This document shows, piece by piece, positions 43,001-53,052 of a DNA stretch of 64,000 nt. Under the pieces are notes generated by a model. The model saw only the letters and a list, made by a program, of their open reading frames with translations. It was not told the DNA's origin and ran no database searches. The first letter of the stretch is position 1; each line of letters begins with the position of its first letter. Made by a program: the position numbers and the translations under genes. Source of the stretch: Akanthomyces muscarius (lineage: Eukaryota > Ascomycota > Sordariomycetes > Hypocreales > Cordycipitaceae). Location of the stretch: assembly GCF_028009165.1 (NCBI RefSeq), contig NC_079242.1, positions 4,836,001 to 4,900,000 on the forward strand. The letters are read 5' to 3'.

Positions 43001-43329
43001 CCTGGGGAGAGGGTATTGGCATGGAACTGCTCTGGACTGGCATCAAGATGCATTCGCCGTTTCGATTCAGTGTCAAATCATCCGAAGATGGAATCCGAGT
43101 CAATACTACCTTTGACGGCAGTCTTCTTTCTGCGGGGTTGATGGACGGCATTCTTCGTCAATTTGAGCAGGCAATACTTCAAATTGTGGAAGGCGATAGT
43201 GAGCAGACCGTGGAAGATGTGCATCTGGATGCAGACTGGGGTGAGCCATCCGTACTAACTCCGGCTGTTGAAGCTCAATCGACTGAAGATTTACGGCTTG
43301 CAGTGCAAAAGCTGGGATCCCCTGATTAG
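40006..43329 (+). CDS. single-module nonribosomal peptide synthetase, A-T-C
   Basis: Single exon, 1107 residues. The adenylation domain (~30-570) has TSGSTGQPKG (180-189), AYGPTE, YRTGDLV, GRKDNQVKIRGQRLE and the late Lys motif SGKLDRK. The thiolation domain has LGGDSV with Ser599 for phosphopantetheine. The rest (~660-1090) is a condensation-type domain whose active-site motif reads SHACYDG (785-793 region) instead of HHxxxDG: the first His is Ser, while the second (His788) and Asp792 remain. There is no thioesterase or reductase domain. A lone A-T-C module would load one amino acid and join it to a free acceptor amine or hydroxyl, or to itself. The residues lining the A pocket read roughly D-A-I-F-I-G-A-V-A, which matches no code I can name. 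The last ~11 codons lie within dispersed repeat copy B. It is divergent from the dioxygenase gene. Confidence 0.92.
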   Translation: MAEERPLFSSVDMQQVMRWNSNIPTAVSALAHDLVQIRVLEHPEQPAVCAWDGNLSYRELDTLASHLACHLTAQGVGPEILVPLCFEKSKWIIVSMLAVLKSGGAFVSLDPTQPQSRLRHMIQKTRAKLMLASQKYAQLWGDIIPVVLVVDSSIGGGGLQGTTNDVARATPKNAAYVIFTSGSTGQPKGCVIEHEQLCTSATHGGRAMGMDQRPRMLQIVSYAFDACIIEIIYTLIFGGCVCIPSDWDRLNNLAGSISRMQVTSAFFTPSLFRNIELQDIGELHTVILGGESVPEDLINKWKTKLRLISAYGPTECAVAVTVLDYSSSEHGPGDLGKPFVGAWVVDQNDPNKRLAVDAVGELLVEGPTVGRGYLDEAAKTEKAFIPPPHWMQATGRQGRLYRTGDLVKFKKDGTLFFLGRKDNQVKIRGQRLEMGEVEHQLQKVFPSSTEVIVEAVAPTASSGSPILMAFLRMADNMGHLKWEQDSPCVMTSSSEQGLFRSLVTQATASLSLVLPTYAIPTFFIPVQSFPFSFSGKLDRKRLRNMAAELSVAELDSFTGETANRQLTALEQRLSVLWQSVLGVSKVEASDNFYHLGGDSVVAIKLVATARAEGLSLTVAMISQHPVLADMALCTSAVEALPPVVPFSLLSEHTVSRVLDAAKLSRNQVEDVYPASTHQDYFAAPPNSYFLQCVFRLPPHMDAEKLITSWETVATENAILRTRLVQIAGGRNFQVVMKGKLEWKRETSLERFLDKDRASRIGYGDLITRFAIVDDESSGKRFFVWSGSHACYDGTAVPMLYGDLEHAFRNEMSPYQGLKFNQFIKHTVLADQTLAESFWRTYLAGSKSSRPTQLFCVVPESHNIVADVNLARKFSLRKTQTSEITISTMTEVAMALVFSRHLQSEEVVFSQYRTGRNVPLPGVEEMIAPAMTKIPHRFHVAADRNIRDLLYSSQHDLNAMAAFEHLGWDKIKSLSDDTMAACDAAIYVTVSAGSDYITNTWGEGIGMELLWTGIKMHSPFRFSVKSSEDGIRVNTTFDGSLLSAGLMDGILRQFEQAILQIVEGDSEQTVEDVHLDADWGEPSVLTPAVEAQSTEDLRLAVQKLGSPD

Positions 43330-43490
43330 ATTCAGGTTTCTAGAGCTCCTAGCACGGAAAGAATTAATACTAAGTCAGAGTTTCCATCTAAATCTAATTA
43401 AGATCCGTTTTATAGTATTCAAGTGAGCACCTGGTGTAGATATTTCATAGCTAGGGTCAGGGCTGCAGATTTGCACGCTAATAACCCTTT
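43295..43490. repeat. dispersed repeat, copy B
   Basis: This aligns with copy A (33330-33540): GGCTTGC, GCAAAAGCT, CTAGAGCTCCTAG, AAGTCAGAG, TAATTAAGATC and the end TAGGGTCAGGGCTGCAGATT. It overlaps the end of the NRPS coding sequence and supplies its stop codon. Confidence 0.7.
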
Positions 43491-43744
43491 AAACAGTGTA
43501 CGTTTCTTGAGGCAACGGAAAGAGTGAAAAAAAAATTCCAAACCTGCGTCGTTGAAGTATTGGGCTACTCACACTGCGGTGAACAGCATGTAAGCACAAG
43601 GTAATTCCGTGTTATTATAGACAAATGACACAATGAAATACATGCCGCGCAATCAGGAACGTATCTCATAGCCGCCTACCAAAAGGCTTTTAAAGCAAAA
43701 AGAGCCTGAAACTTAAAATTGTCGTATGTGGAAAGCATTATTGC

Positions 43745-44067
43745 CTAGCATTCGATAACGCCATCCAGACCCAGAACGGCATGGCTCAGGACTTGCATCA
43801 GCTGTCGGTTGATCTCTGGCGAGTTGCTCCCTCCAAGAATGAAGACACCATAGCCCAGCGGAATCGACTCTTCATACGTCCAGGCTGTAAATGCACTTCT
43901 GGGTCAGTGAGGTGCGGCAGGTGCGCCAAGCAGTCGGTCGGGCGGCTCAGCGCGATTGCCGAGTCTGAGCCCATCATCGACTCATCCGGATGCGATCGAA
44001 ACTCAATGCATGGTCTTTAGTCCTGCGGCAGCACAAAAATGCTTTTCTCGTCCGCGCTGCTGGCCAT
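43745..44067 (-). pseudogene. broken gene relic, minus strand
   Basis: From a Met at 44067 one frame reads MASSADEKSIFVLPQD, an in-frame stop, then CIEFRSHPDESMMGSDSAI and LSRPTDCLAHLPHL. After a frameshift it continues in FTAWTYEESIPLGYGVFILG to GLDGVIEC and a stop. The pieces look like one former enzyme with one stop and one frameshift. The family is not recognised. Confidence 0.4.
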
Positions 44068-44504
44068 CCTGGCGGTGCAGTCGACGGCGCGATGCTGCTC
44101 AACGCGGCGTGCCCGGACCCTTCTGTGCTGGGACCGTCAACGGCATCGGCGCGATTGTGCCGGCGCGGGCTCGTCGTCTTGGGCACCTGATCGTGGCGGG
44201 CTGGCTGTACGGCGTGGGCTTGGAGGATGGTGTTGTGGGAGTGGCGCGGGGGGGATGGCTGGCATTGCGGCGATTGCGGCGATTGCTGCAGCCTGGGTCC
44301 CAGAACCACCAGCTGATGAGACGTTGGCTGATGAGCCTTGAGAGTCATGTTTTGTAGATTACCGTGTTCAAAACGCCATGCATAGATTTATACGGAAATA
44401 TTAGAATAGAAGTACGTATCGCTCAGAGCTAGAATTGGTATTGCGGTGATCGCCACTAGACCAGTCCTCGCAGAAGGATCGCCGGTGACGGATTTCCTTA
44501 TAAA

Positions 44505-44672
44505 GCTAGGACTCGCGGGTTCGAAACAAGTCTATGGAGCTCTCAGCACAGACGACATAAATTTTGACTCGGAATTCTGATCTTAATCTAATAAAGATCT
44601 ATTGTAAAGTACTCTGCTGACTGGCGTGTTGAACACGGTTTGTTGCTGGGGTTAGGGTTAGATGCTGCACGT
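44505..44672. repeat. dispersed repeat, copy C
   Basis: This aligns with copies A and B from ATAAAGCTAGG through CAAGTCTATGGAGCT and AATAAAGATCTATT to the end GGGGTTAGGGTTAGATGCTGC, which contains telomere-like TTAGGG units. It does not abut a gene. Confidence 0.65.
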
Positions 44673-45695
44673 TGCCTTGGCTGGGAGCGGCCTCCGCTCA
44701 AACAGTGGATATGCTTCTCGAAGCTACCAGAGGTGTGGGATCGTGAGCCTTACGTCTAGCCGGATGGATATAAAAGGTACGTGGCAAAAAGTCGAGAATG
44801 AATTGCATGTGTATAGCGAAAAGTATGGCGGCCACATTGCAGCCCGTGGCGGTCGTGCGTGTTCATGTCTGCAGCGCCATGCCTAGGAGTACGTCAACGC
44901 CACGTCCTTGTAAGCAGAGTTTTACAATACTCGCCGAAGTGAAGCTGGCCCGCGCTCGGCCGTGGCGCTGGGAGCCCTCCGCCTCTGGGAGCATACAGCA
45001 CCATATCTGCCACAAATGAACCCTTGACGTCGAAGCTTCGCGACAATCTCGAGCGCCTCACGATCCACGCCTACTGTAGTCTCCACCCACGGAGGTCCGC
45101 TGTGACGCCTTCAGTGACTGAAAATCATCAGCACTGTGACGCGATGCTCTGGCGAAGCTACAGTGGCTTTCCAGCGCGTAACTATAGGTACCCAGGCAGG
45201 TTGACTCGTTGACAACAGCCGCCACAGCCACTTGCCACAGCAGCCAAGCAGCTCCTGGACACCTGGACCCCTAAAAAACGCCCACCACAGGCTCGGCGTG
45301 GGCCCACTACAGCTCCCGCACCAGGCTTGCGCGCACCCACCAATGACATCAGTCCTGCCCCTCCACGGGCCCCGCTGTCTGCAAGCTAACGTTAGCAGCC
45401 GGGGAAAAGCAGCTCAGGGAAGAAAAAGTCGTTCACCGACTACCACTTTCTTGCGACGAAAAAAATCTGAGAAGCTCGGCCCGCCAACCAGAGGCGTCGA
45501 TATCCACTGTTGTTTATGTCATGATGAGGAGTAAACCAAGGTCGCCAGGGAAAATTTTTATTTCCTATTGTTTAGCCGGTGGCTTTTAAAAAGTTCAAGG
45601 GACCCCTCCATCGCTTTGTGCCTTGCCCAATCTTCCTCCCCTCATCAACCTTTTTTTTTAATCTATATACCCCAAAACAAAAGACTTTATACACA

Positions 45696-46785
45696 ATGTC
45701 TGACGACAAGATTGAGAACCCCGTCTCCTTCAGCAAGCTCCAGGAGCTCGAGGATGACTTTGAGGATGTCGAGGTTGAGCTTCGTACGTTTCCTGAACCC
45801 TGAAAAAATCTGGAAAAAAAACCGATAGAGACAAACAGACTAACACACACACAGTCCGCCAGCAGGCCAAGCTCACCGCCGACCTCTACACCAAGCGCGC
45901 CCAGGTCATTGCCGACATCCCCAACTTCTGGCCTCTCGTCCTCGAGCAGTCGCCCGCCGACCTCGACGAGTACATCCAGCCCACCGACTCGGCCGTGCTG
46001 CTCAACTCGCTCACCGACCTCTCCGTCGAGCGCTTCGAGCTCGCCTCGGGCGGCGACCCGCGCAGCATCGCCATCAAGCTCACCTTTGGCCCCAACGAGT
46101 ACTTTTCCGACACGACGCTCGAGAAGAAGTTTTGGTGGCGCTACGCCAAGGACGGCTGGGCTGGCCTCGTCTCGGAGCCCGTCAAGATCAACTGGAAGTC
46201 CAAGGACAAGGACCTGACCCAGGGCCTGCTCGACCTCGTCTGCCAGGTCCGCGCCGCCGAGCGCCAGCTGCCCGCCGGCAAGAAGCTCGACGACGACGCC
46301 GAGCCCAAGAAGTCGCTGCTCGCCCAGATGGAGGCCACCGGCCTCGGCGGCGTCTCCTTCTTCGCCTGGTTCGGCTTCTGCGGCCGCAACGTCTCGGCCG
46401 AGGAGTCCAAGGAGGCCTTTAAGGAGGAGCAGGCCAAGCGCCAGAAGCGCAAGGCCGGCGAGGAGGTCGACGAGGACGACGACGAGGATGACGACGACGA
46501 CTTTGACGAGTACGACACGGAAATCTTCCCCACCGCCGACGACGTCGCCGTCTGCATCGCCGAGGACGTCTGGCCCAACGCCATCAAGTACTTCAGTGAG
46601 TAGTGCCCCTAACAAGTGACGCACAAAATAAGTCGTGGCAAGAGGAAAAGAGATGCTAACGGTCAGATCTTTTAGTCACCGCCATGGAGCACGATGCTCT
46701 CTCCGACATGGACTTTGAGGAGTCTGACGAGGAGATGGAGGAGGCCGACGGCGAGGAGCACACCTCCAAGAAGCGCAAGGCTTAG
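45696..46785 (+). CDS. SET/NAP-family histone chaperone (Vps75/SET-like)
   Basis: Three exons, 45696-45783, 45855-46595 and 46676-46785, give 312 residues. The domain order is that of the SET/NAP fold: a long dimerisation helix (residues ~10-50, ending RAQVIADIPNFW), the earmuff domain (FGPNEYFSDTTLEKKFWW, a very conserved phrase) and a long acidic stretch (DEDDDEDDDDD) near the end of exon 2. The last exon adds a second acidic block and a basic nuclear signal, KKRKA. It binds H3-H4 or H2A-H2B and assists nucleosome assembly. The protein is longer than yeast Vps75 because of the acidic tail. This is the first housekeeping gene right of the accessory region. Confidence 0.9.
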
Positions 46786-47121
46786 ATGATTCTGCCACGA
46801 TCACGTCCCCCTTTTCCTCTGAAAAAAGGTGTTTTTGATGCAAAACTGTAATGATGTTGGATTTTTAAAGAAGAATGATGCCCCCGCTTTTGTTTTGGCT
46901 AGATACCCGTCGTGCTAGGACACACGGTCCAAACACAGATTAGAAAGAAGGAAGAAAAAAACACCTTGCTAAATGCAAAGCAATGAAACAAACAAATCAC
47001 GAAAACTGCTGTGACTTGAAAGCATTTCATCCTAAAAGAGAAAAGAATAATGGACAAAAATTTGGGTTTCATTCATTCGGCCTCGGTCTATCAAAGTCTG
47101 TTTAGATGACAACATCCCGCC
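46786..47121. other. 336-base convergent gap
   Basis: Two genes end here from opposite sides. AT-rich 3' untranslated sequence with poly-A tracts, and nothing else seen. Confidence 0.5.
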
Positions 47122-48708
47122 CTATTTGGCCTTGAGCTCGTCCTGCGTGCGCTTCGCCGCCGCCCAGTCCACCTTGCCGTTGCCCTGGAAGACGCCGAGG
47201 CGATCGTACAGCGACCGCGCGCGCAGGTACGGGTCGAGCTCCCAAAAGTTCTCGGCCAGCTGCTTGGCGAGCTCGTCGCGCTCGTGCTTGATGACGCTCG
47301 TCTTGGCCTTGTCCGTGGTGGCCGCGGCGGCCCACTCGCGGGTCTTGTCCTCGAAGAGCGCGGCGAGCTCCTTGCGGCGGGCGAGCAGCTTGTCGCGCGT
47401 GGCCGTGTCCTCCATCTTGGCGTTCTCGCCGTCGACGGGCGGCACGTACTCGTACTCCCAGGGGTCGGTGCCGCCGAGGTCGCCGACGAGGTGCTCGGGC
47501 GCAATGTACTTGCTAATCTCCTTGGCGCCAGAGGTGAAGTGCACCTTGGAGGCGACGACGGGGTCCAGCCAGCGCTCGATGATGCGGTAGACGCCTGGAG
47601 AGGAGGGATTAGTATCGGGCGGAACAAGGGGATGGTGACGAGAAGATAGAGAGAGAGAGACAAACGTACCGCTGAAGCCCCATGGCGCATTGTGAATCAG
47701 GATGCAGCCCAGCGACTCGGGGTAGTTGGCCTCGAGGCACTGAATCAGGAACTTGACGGGGACGTAGTCCATGTTGGAGAGGGAAAAGCCCGTCAGGTCA
47801 AACACGGTCGTCTAAACATGGCAGTCTCGTCAGTTTGCAATTTCATTTGTTTTTTCCCTTTACATTTCCGTGAGCAGCTTGGAGGGGGGGGTTCTTTTTT
47901 TACTTACACCCATCTCAACAGGCGCCTGCAGCGACAGCCTCGCCAGCTCGATGCTGTACACGGTAAACCTTTCCAGGCTCTCCACGCTCTGATCCGAGGC
48001 GCGATGCTTCGCGGCACGGATGTAATTCACCGGCCGTCCATCCCGATCCACGCCGTGCAGGAAGCTCTTGGCCCAGCGCATCTGGTTCAGAAAGTCCTTG
48101 CCGAGCGTCTTGTCCTTGCTGCCGGCGGCGCCGTTGACCTCCTGCTCGAGCGCGTGGCCCTCGCCCTGGCGCATGAGCACGCGGTCGACCTTCATGTCCT
48201 CGGTGCGCCAGCGCACCGACTTGGCGAGCATGACGACGGCGCGCATCAGGTTCCACTTGCGGGCGCGCAGGAAGCGCAGCGCCAGCGTGTCCGGGTGCTC
48301 GTGCTTGACGGCCTCGACGATGATGGCGCGCGCCGTCTCGGGCGTGTACAGATCCAGCGCCTCGAGCGCCAGCTTCATCAGCTCCTCCTTGTCCGGCTCG
48401 TCGTCGGGCATCAGCTTCTGCATCTCCTTGACGCAGTTGGGGAACTTGGGGTGCGTGAGCTCCGTCGTCTTCTTCTTGCCGAAGAAGCCCCATCCGCCAG
48501 AGGCAGGCTTGGGCGAGGCGGCGGCGGCGGCGGCCGGCTCGACGGCCTCGCCGCGGGCCTTTTTCTCCTCGTAGATGCGCGCCTCCGTCTCGTACATCTC
48601 GAGCACCTGGAAGCCGAAGGCCCAGAGCTGGCGCAGCTTGTCCTCCTGCTCGTCGGTCAGGTTGCCGAGGTGGCCCGGCGCGATCTCGTGGGCGCCGTTT
48701 TGCGACAT
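47122..48708 (-). CDS. CRAL-TRIO (Sec14-like) lipid-transfer protein
   Basis: Three exons, 48708-47908, 47811-47670 and 47594-47122, give 471 residues. An N-terminal linker with an Ala/Pro-rich stretch is followed by the CRAL-TRIO N helices (LALRFLRARKWNLMRAVVMLA). The lipid-binding domain follows, with the family phrases TTVFDLTGFSLSNMD and CILIHNAPWGFSGVYRIIERWLDP, and the gate-helix region ends KVHFTSGAKEISKYI. The extra C-terminal ~120 residues are helical and charged. Yeast relatives (Csr1/Sfh2 group) move phosphatidylinositol or sterol-type lipids between membranes. There is no signal peptide, so it should be cytosolic or peripheral on membranes. It is convergent with the SET/NAP gene. 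Confidence 0.9.
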
Positions 48709-51138
48709 GGTGATGGCGGTGTGTACGGAACTTGGTTCGAGTGGAACGTGGGGAGAGGGGGTTGGCTGTGTTGAGAGGCCCGGTTGCGAACAAATCTAGT
48801 CGCGACTGTATAGCAAGGTCTAATTTTCACAATCTCGTATCAATCCCAAAAGAAAGAAAAAAACTAAAAAGGAGGGAAGCCGAATAAGAGAAGAGGAAGA
48901 GAGGTCAAGAACCAACGAACAGGGCTGGCGCCGGACTGGCTTAATAGTTGGCAATTCGCTAGCTTCCCCTGGGCGACTGACTGGCCCTCTCTCTCCGCAT
49001 CACATGTGGCTTGTGACAATGGGCTTTCTGCAAGCTCAAAATTAAACGCAGCCACCGGAATCCCATGAAACTAAGCCCCTTTCTGTGTACGGAGCACTTT
49101 TATGCAAGCCTCTTGGGCATTTGGAGCAACGTAATGTCCCCCTTGTCCCGTGGCACGGCCGCCGCCGCCGCCGCCGCGCGTGGCTTTTCGTGTGCTCGTG
49201 CCTAGGGAACTAGCACTTTCCGGCCCCGCGATTTTTCCAACGCAAAGTTTGGGTCAGGTTTAGTTGGCTAGTTACCCCGCATTATTATTGGCGCTCCCTT
49301 CTCTTTTCTCTCACGTTCCTTGGCCCGTGGGCTGACAAGGTTTCTCGCTAGCGCTGGGGACCAAGTTGCCAGGGCCGAGCTTCCCCTCACGAGCGACAGA
49401 AGGCGGCGGCGGCGGCGGACCTAAATTCTAAAGGTTCGCGCCGTGCTTTACTACCAACCTGGAGGCCCTCAAAGCCCTCCCTCCACGCCTTTGGTCAACT
49501 TGGCGAGGCTGGCGCTGCTGGCCCCCCTGCGCAGGGACCCTACGTACCCACGAAACGTTGAGGGACCGCCTTGATAAGAGAGAGAGGAGCCCCATCAGAT
49601 CGGTTCGGCGAGGGACGAGAGCGATCTACATGGCCTGACAGCCGGTTACCTCGGTACAAGTCTGTTTCGTTGCCTTGTAGGCTGTCGCTGCTCTGTTGTA
49701 TTGCCGACGGGGGGTTCGAGGGCAGGCGTACGTTGGCGAGGACAGAAACTGGATCGCATTGAATACACGCGTACAAAAACGACATGGAACACGTAGGCCC
49801 TGAATTGCCGGTATCTGTGGTGGCTCTGGCCGAGGCAGCAAGCTTCACCGGAGGCCTGTCACATATGTACAAAGTATGGATGCATTGACCAACAACTTAC
49901 AAAGGGGGGGCTTGTGTCCCGCAAATGGAGACTCAACCGTCCACGCCGTAGCAATCCCTACAATCTACAGATACAGAACTGTGCAATCTGCGCTGGGTAG
50001 AGGCTGGGGCTCTGTGTGGGGGAGGGCAGCATACCGGTAGGGCTGGGAAGCACGTGTAGATGCCGTTCCTGACCAAGATGGCCGGGCTTCTGCCATTGCA
50101 AATGGTGGTTTGAAAAAATGTCGCCGTCTGCGTCGCTTATTAGTAGGCACGAGGCTATTTCTCAGCATCGATCTGCGTTCGCTGGTGTGTCGTCGGCACT
50201 CGGCCACTTGTTGCCCGACCCCGTCGTCGGTCTCCGACCAGTATGACGCCTGACATTTCTAAGCAGCCTTTTCCTCGACATCTTACATGCAAAATACCAT
50301 CGAGACTTGAACTAGTTTCGCTCCCATACGTGTGGCATCTTTTTCCATCATTTGTCATCCGTTTCTAGCATCGTGTCCTTTTGCCGAAACTCGCAATGGC
50401 AAGTGTGGCAAAGGAAGACACTGGATCGGTACCGAGCCCCCCGCCGCCGCTGTCTGTCTGCACGGTTTCGGCTCCGACAAGCAAAATCCGGGGCAATATT
50501 TCCGATGGCTGATTAAACACAACTACCTATAATTGGATATGCAAATGCTCAATTTTTCTAGATGCAAGTATCATCAACGACTTTCGCCATGAGCCAATCC
50601 GCGCCGCCCGTTTTCCAATTCTAGCGTCATAGGCTCCGCATCGCCAACCTAGCTGCTCTCTGTCTGCTCTACCTGCTCCGTACCTAGAAGCTCGGAGACC
50701 TCCCCAGTCCGAACACGACCTGGTAAGCGCAAAGAATCGTTTCTCTGGCATTCGTTGTCTTTCAGCCTCCGCGCCACAGAAAACCCCCTTCTTCTACTTG
50801 CTCGCGCTCCATCGGCCTAAGTTTTTCTACCGACGCTACTTTTCCGCCGGTCTTGTTTCTCTCGGCGCATCGCAGGTCGCGGCGCCACGCTGTCCGAAGC
50901 TCCCACCAACGCTTTTGTAGACTAAGGCTTTCCGTCCGGAGCAACTAGGCAGGGCTCGCTGGATGCGTTTTGGGGGCGGTCGCATCTACATGTATAAAAC
51001 CCCAGGCCCTGCATGCGTCTTCCACTGCTGCGAGCGAGATCTGTAGAATCGCATCGCCTTCTCCCTCGCATCACAGCGCATCGCCACACAACAGTCCACC
51101 GCACATCTCCGCTAGATACCCGCAGACAACTGTACACC
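48709..51138. promoter_or_regulatory. 2.4-kb divergent gap between the CRAL-TRIO and questin-oxidase-like genes
   Basis: This holds both promoters. It is GC-rich with microsatellites: GCC/CCG units at ~49157-49177 and CGG units at ~49399-49418. No open frame with protein-like pattern was found. Confidence 0.45.
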
Positions 51139-52798
51139 ATGGGCTCCCCGACGCATATCCAGGTCCGCGCCGACGAGACGGGTCTTTTGGGCATGAAGCA
51201 GACGCCCGAGGCCGCGGCCAAGGTCAGCGCGCTGCTGCAGGAAGACATGGAGGTGCGTCCAGGCCAAACTGCGCCGCTAGCTTCGCAGCTTGACTGACTT
51301 CCGGGCTCTGCAGAAACACAATGTCTTTTTCAACGAAAAGGGATACCACAACCATGTAAAAGCCGTCAGATACTCACCTGGGCTAGCATGTTGCTAATCT
51401 ATCACTTAGCTTGTCCATCAGCTGCTGGCGCTGTACGGCACCGGTGCCACGGCCGAGGACATCCAGCGCGGCTACGATCACAATAAATCCTACCAGCTGA
51501 AGCGAAACGAGCAGGGCGAGAAAGCTCAGAATGCCCTCCGCGACAACTACGACGAGGCCGCCAAGGAATTCTACGGCCGTGGCCGATACTACGGCGACTT
51601 TCTTCGCTTCTACCAGGGCGAGATCGAGAAGCATGGATGGCAGGAAACGGTCCTCAAGTATCTCATTGGCAAGGAACCAAACTTTCGTCGCCTCTTTGCC
51701 GGTAAGGCGCTTTTTCTTTTTGTCTTTGTCCTTCGCACAAACAACAGTTTCTCCTTTGCTAATCTGTCACATTTGAAACAGGCCTTCTACACCCGTACCT
51801 CCAGCTCATGTACGGCTTCGAGTGGGCGCAGCCCGCCATCGTCGCCGAGGGCCTCGCGCAGACGAGCATCCACAGGGACAACTACGGCCCCCTCTTCGCC
51901 ACCGTCGACGAAAAGATCCAGCAGAACCCGCCCGCGAAGCAGCGCCACCTGGCCGACCTCTACGACACCATCGCCGCCGAGTACCCGCACCTGGTGGCCG
52001 AGTCGCGGTGGGAGGACGGCGACGGGAGCCAGGCCGCCGTGCTGGACCGCATCCCGGACCAGGTCGCCGACTACCTCGCCGCCAACGTCAAGGTCGGCCC
52101 GGACGGCTTCGACGAGCAGGTCGACGCCATGGTGCACGCGTCGGCGTACTTTGCCGCCGCGTCCATCTTCCACCCGCCTCACAAGCCCAAGTTTGACTTT
52201 TTCATCATGCAAGTTCTCTCTCTCTCTCTTCTCTTTGCAACTGTCCTCCCTCTCCTTTTCCTCCTCCTCCCATTCGCGCGTGCTAACACTTGGCTACAAC
52301 AGCCATCACAACAACCTCAGCCCCGCGTTCCTCTGGCTCAAGACCCAGGACTGGATCCCCGCGGCCGCCAAGCTCCGCCTCCTCGAGTGGAAGCTGCGCA
52401 CCGGCATCCTGACGTTCCTGTCCCGCGGCAGCCCGCGCTTCGACATGGCCGCGCTGCGCGCCTACGTGCCGCTCGACATCCGCACCGGTAAGGCCGACAG
52501 GATGGTCGGCAGGCCCGAGGAGCTGCTGCCGCGGCTGCACGCCATCCCCGACGACGGGCACGTCATCAAGGTCGCGCGCGCGCTGCTGCTCGCGCAGCAG
52601 GCCTCGAGGCCGTATCTCGACCGCCCGCGGCAGCAGCGCCCGTCGTGGATCCGCTTCGAGGACGACGAGACGTGGCTCAAGGCGCACTATGCGCTACTCG
52701 ACAGCGTCGAGGGAGCCGACGTCGAGAGCGGAAAGGAGCCGCGCTGGGTCCGCTCGGCCGGTTTCGACAGCGCGTGGGAGGAAGTCCCCAAGCTGTAA
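51139..52798 (+). CDS. questin-oxidase-like protein (PF14027/AflY group)
   Basis: Five exons, 51139-51252, 51314-51355, 51410-51701, 51782-52208 and 52303-52798, join in frame to 456 residues. The fourth intron begins GCAAGT and ends CAACAG, a GC-AG intron; no canonical donor nearby keeps the frame. LLQEDMEKHNVFFNEKGYHNH, LLALYGTGAT, FYQGEIEKHGW and LLHPYLQLMYGFEW are typical of the family. Members include GedK (questin oxidase) and AflY, proposed to open anthraquinone rings by Baeyer-Villiger-type oxidation in polyketide pathways. Many fungal paralogues lie outside clusters and have no known role. No synthase or other pathway gene lies beside it here, so it may be a stand-alone paralogue. 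No signal peptide is seen. Confidence 0.85.
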
Positions 52799-53052
52799 GC
52801 GTGCCGCTTGAATCGCATCCCCAATATGATGGAGTCTGATGTCGCTCATGGCAGACCTCTCTCTAGTTCGCGACTTTAACTGCAGTCCGTAATGGGCTGG
52901 CCTGTGGACGGTATTTTGGGTATTCAACTTTTTTGTATTGTATCAATAACGCCCCACGATTGCTCTATGAATACGACTATGATGATGAAAACCAAGAAAA
53001 AAACAACCAAAAATATAACATGATTATCAAATATGCCGACGTGTCTTGCCAC

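Larger units (their letters stand above)
43491..45695. other. 2.2-kb boundary region between accessory and housekeeping genes
   Basis: No intact gene is seen. It contains a minus-strand gene relic (43745-44067) and dispersed repeat copy C (44505-44672). Plus-strand frames at 43.9-44.35 kb are GC-rich with Ala/Arg/Gly-biased content and look spurious. The last 150 bases lead into the SET/NAP gene. Confidence 0.45.

Noticed and set aside
44039..44341. 100-residue plus-strand frame starting with a signal-peptide-like MLFSSALLAILAVQS
   Set aside because: The remainder is Arg/Gly/Ala-biased, and the opposite strand carries the pseudogene pieces, so the match is probably accidental.
44505..44560. 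GGTTCGAAAC in repeat copy C as a tRNA/SINE B box
   Set aside because: No A box at the right spacing, no cloverleaf, and copies A and B do not keep the sequence.
45572..46624. 350-residue minus-strand frame
   Set aside because: Antisense shadow of the SET/NAP gene; the acidic tract gives a Val/Leu-rich mirror.
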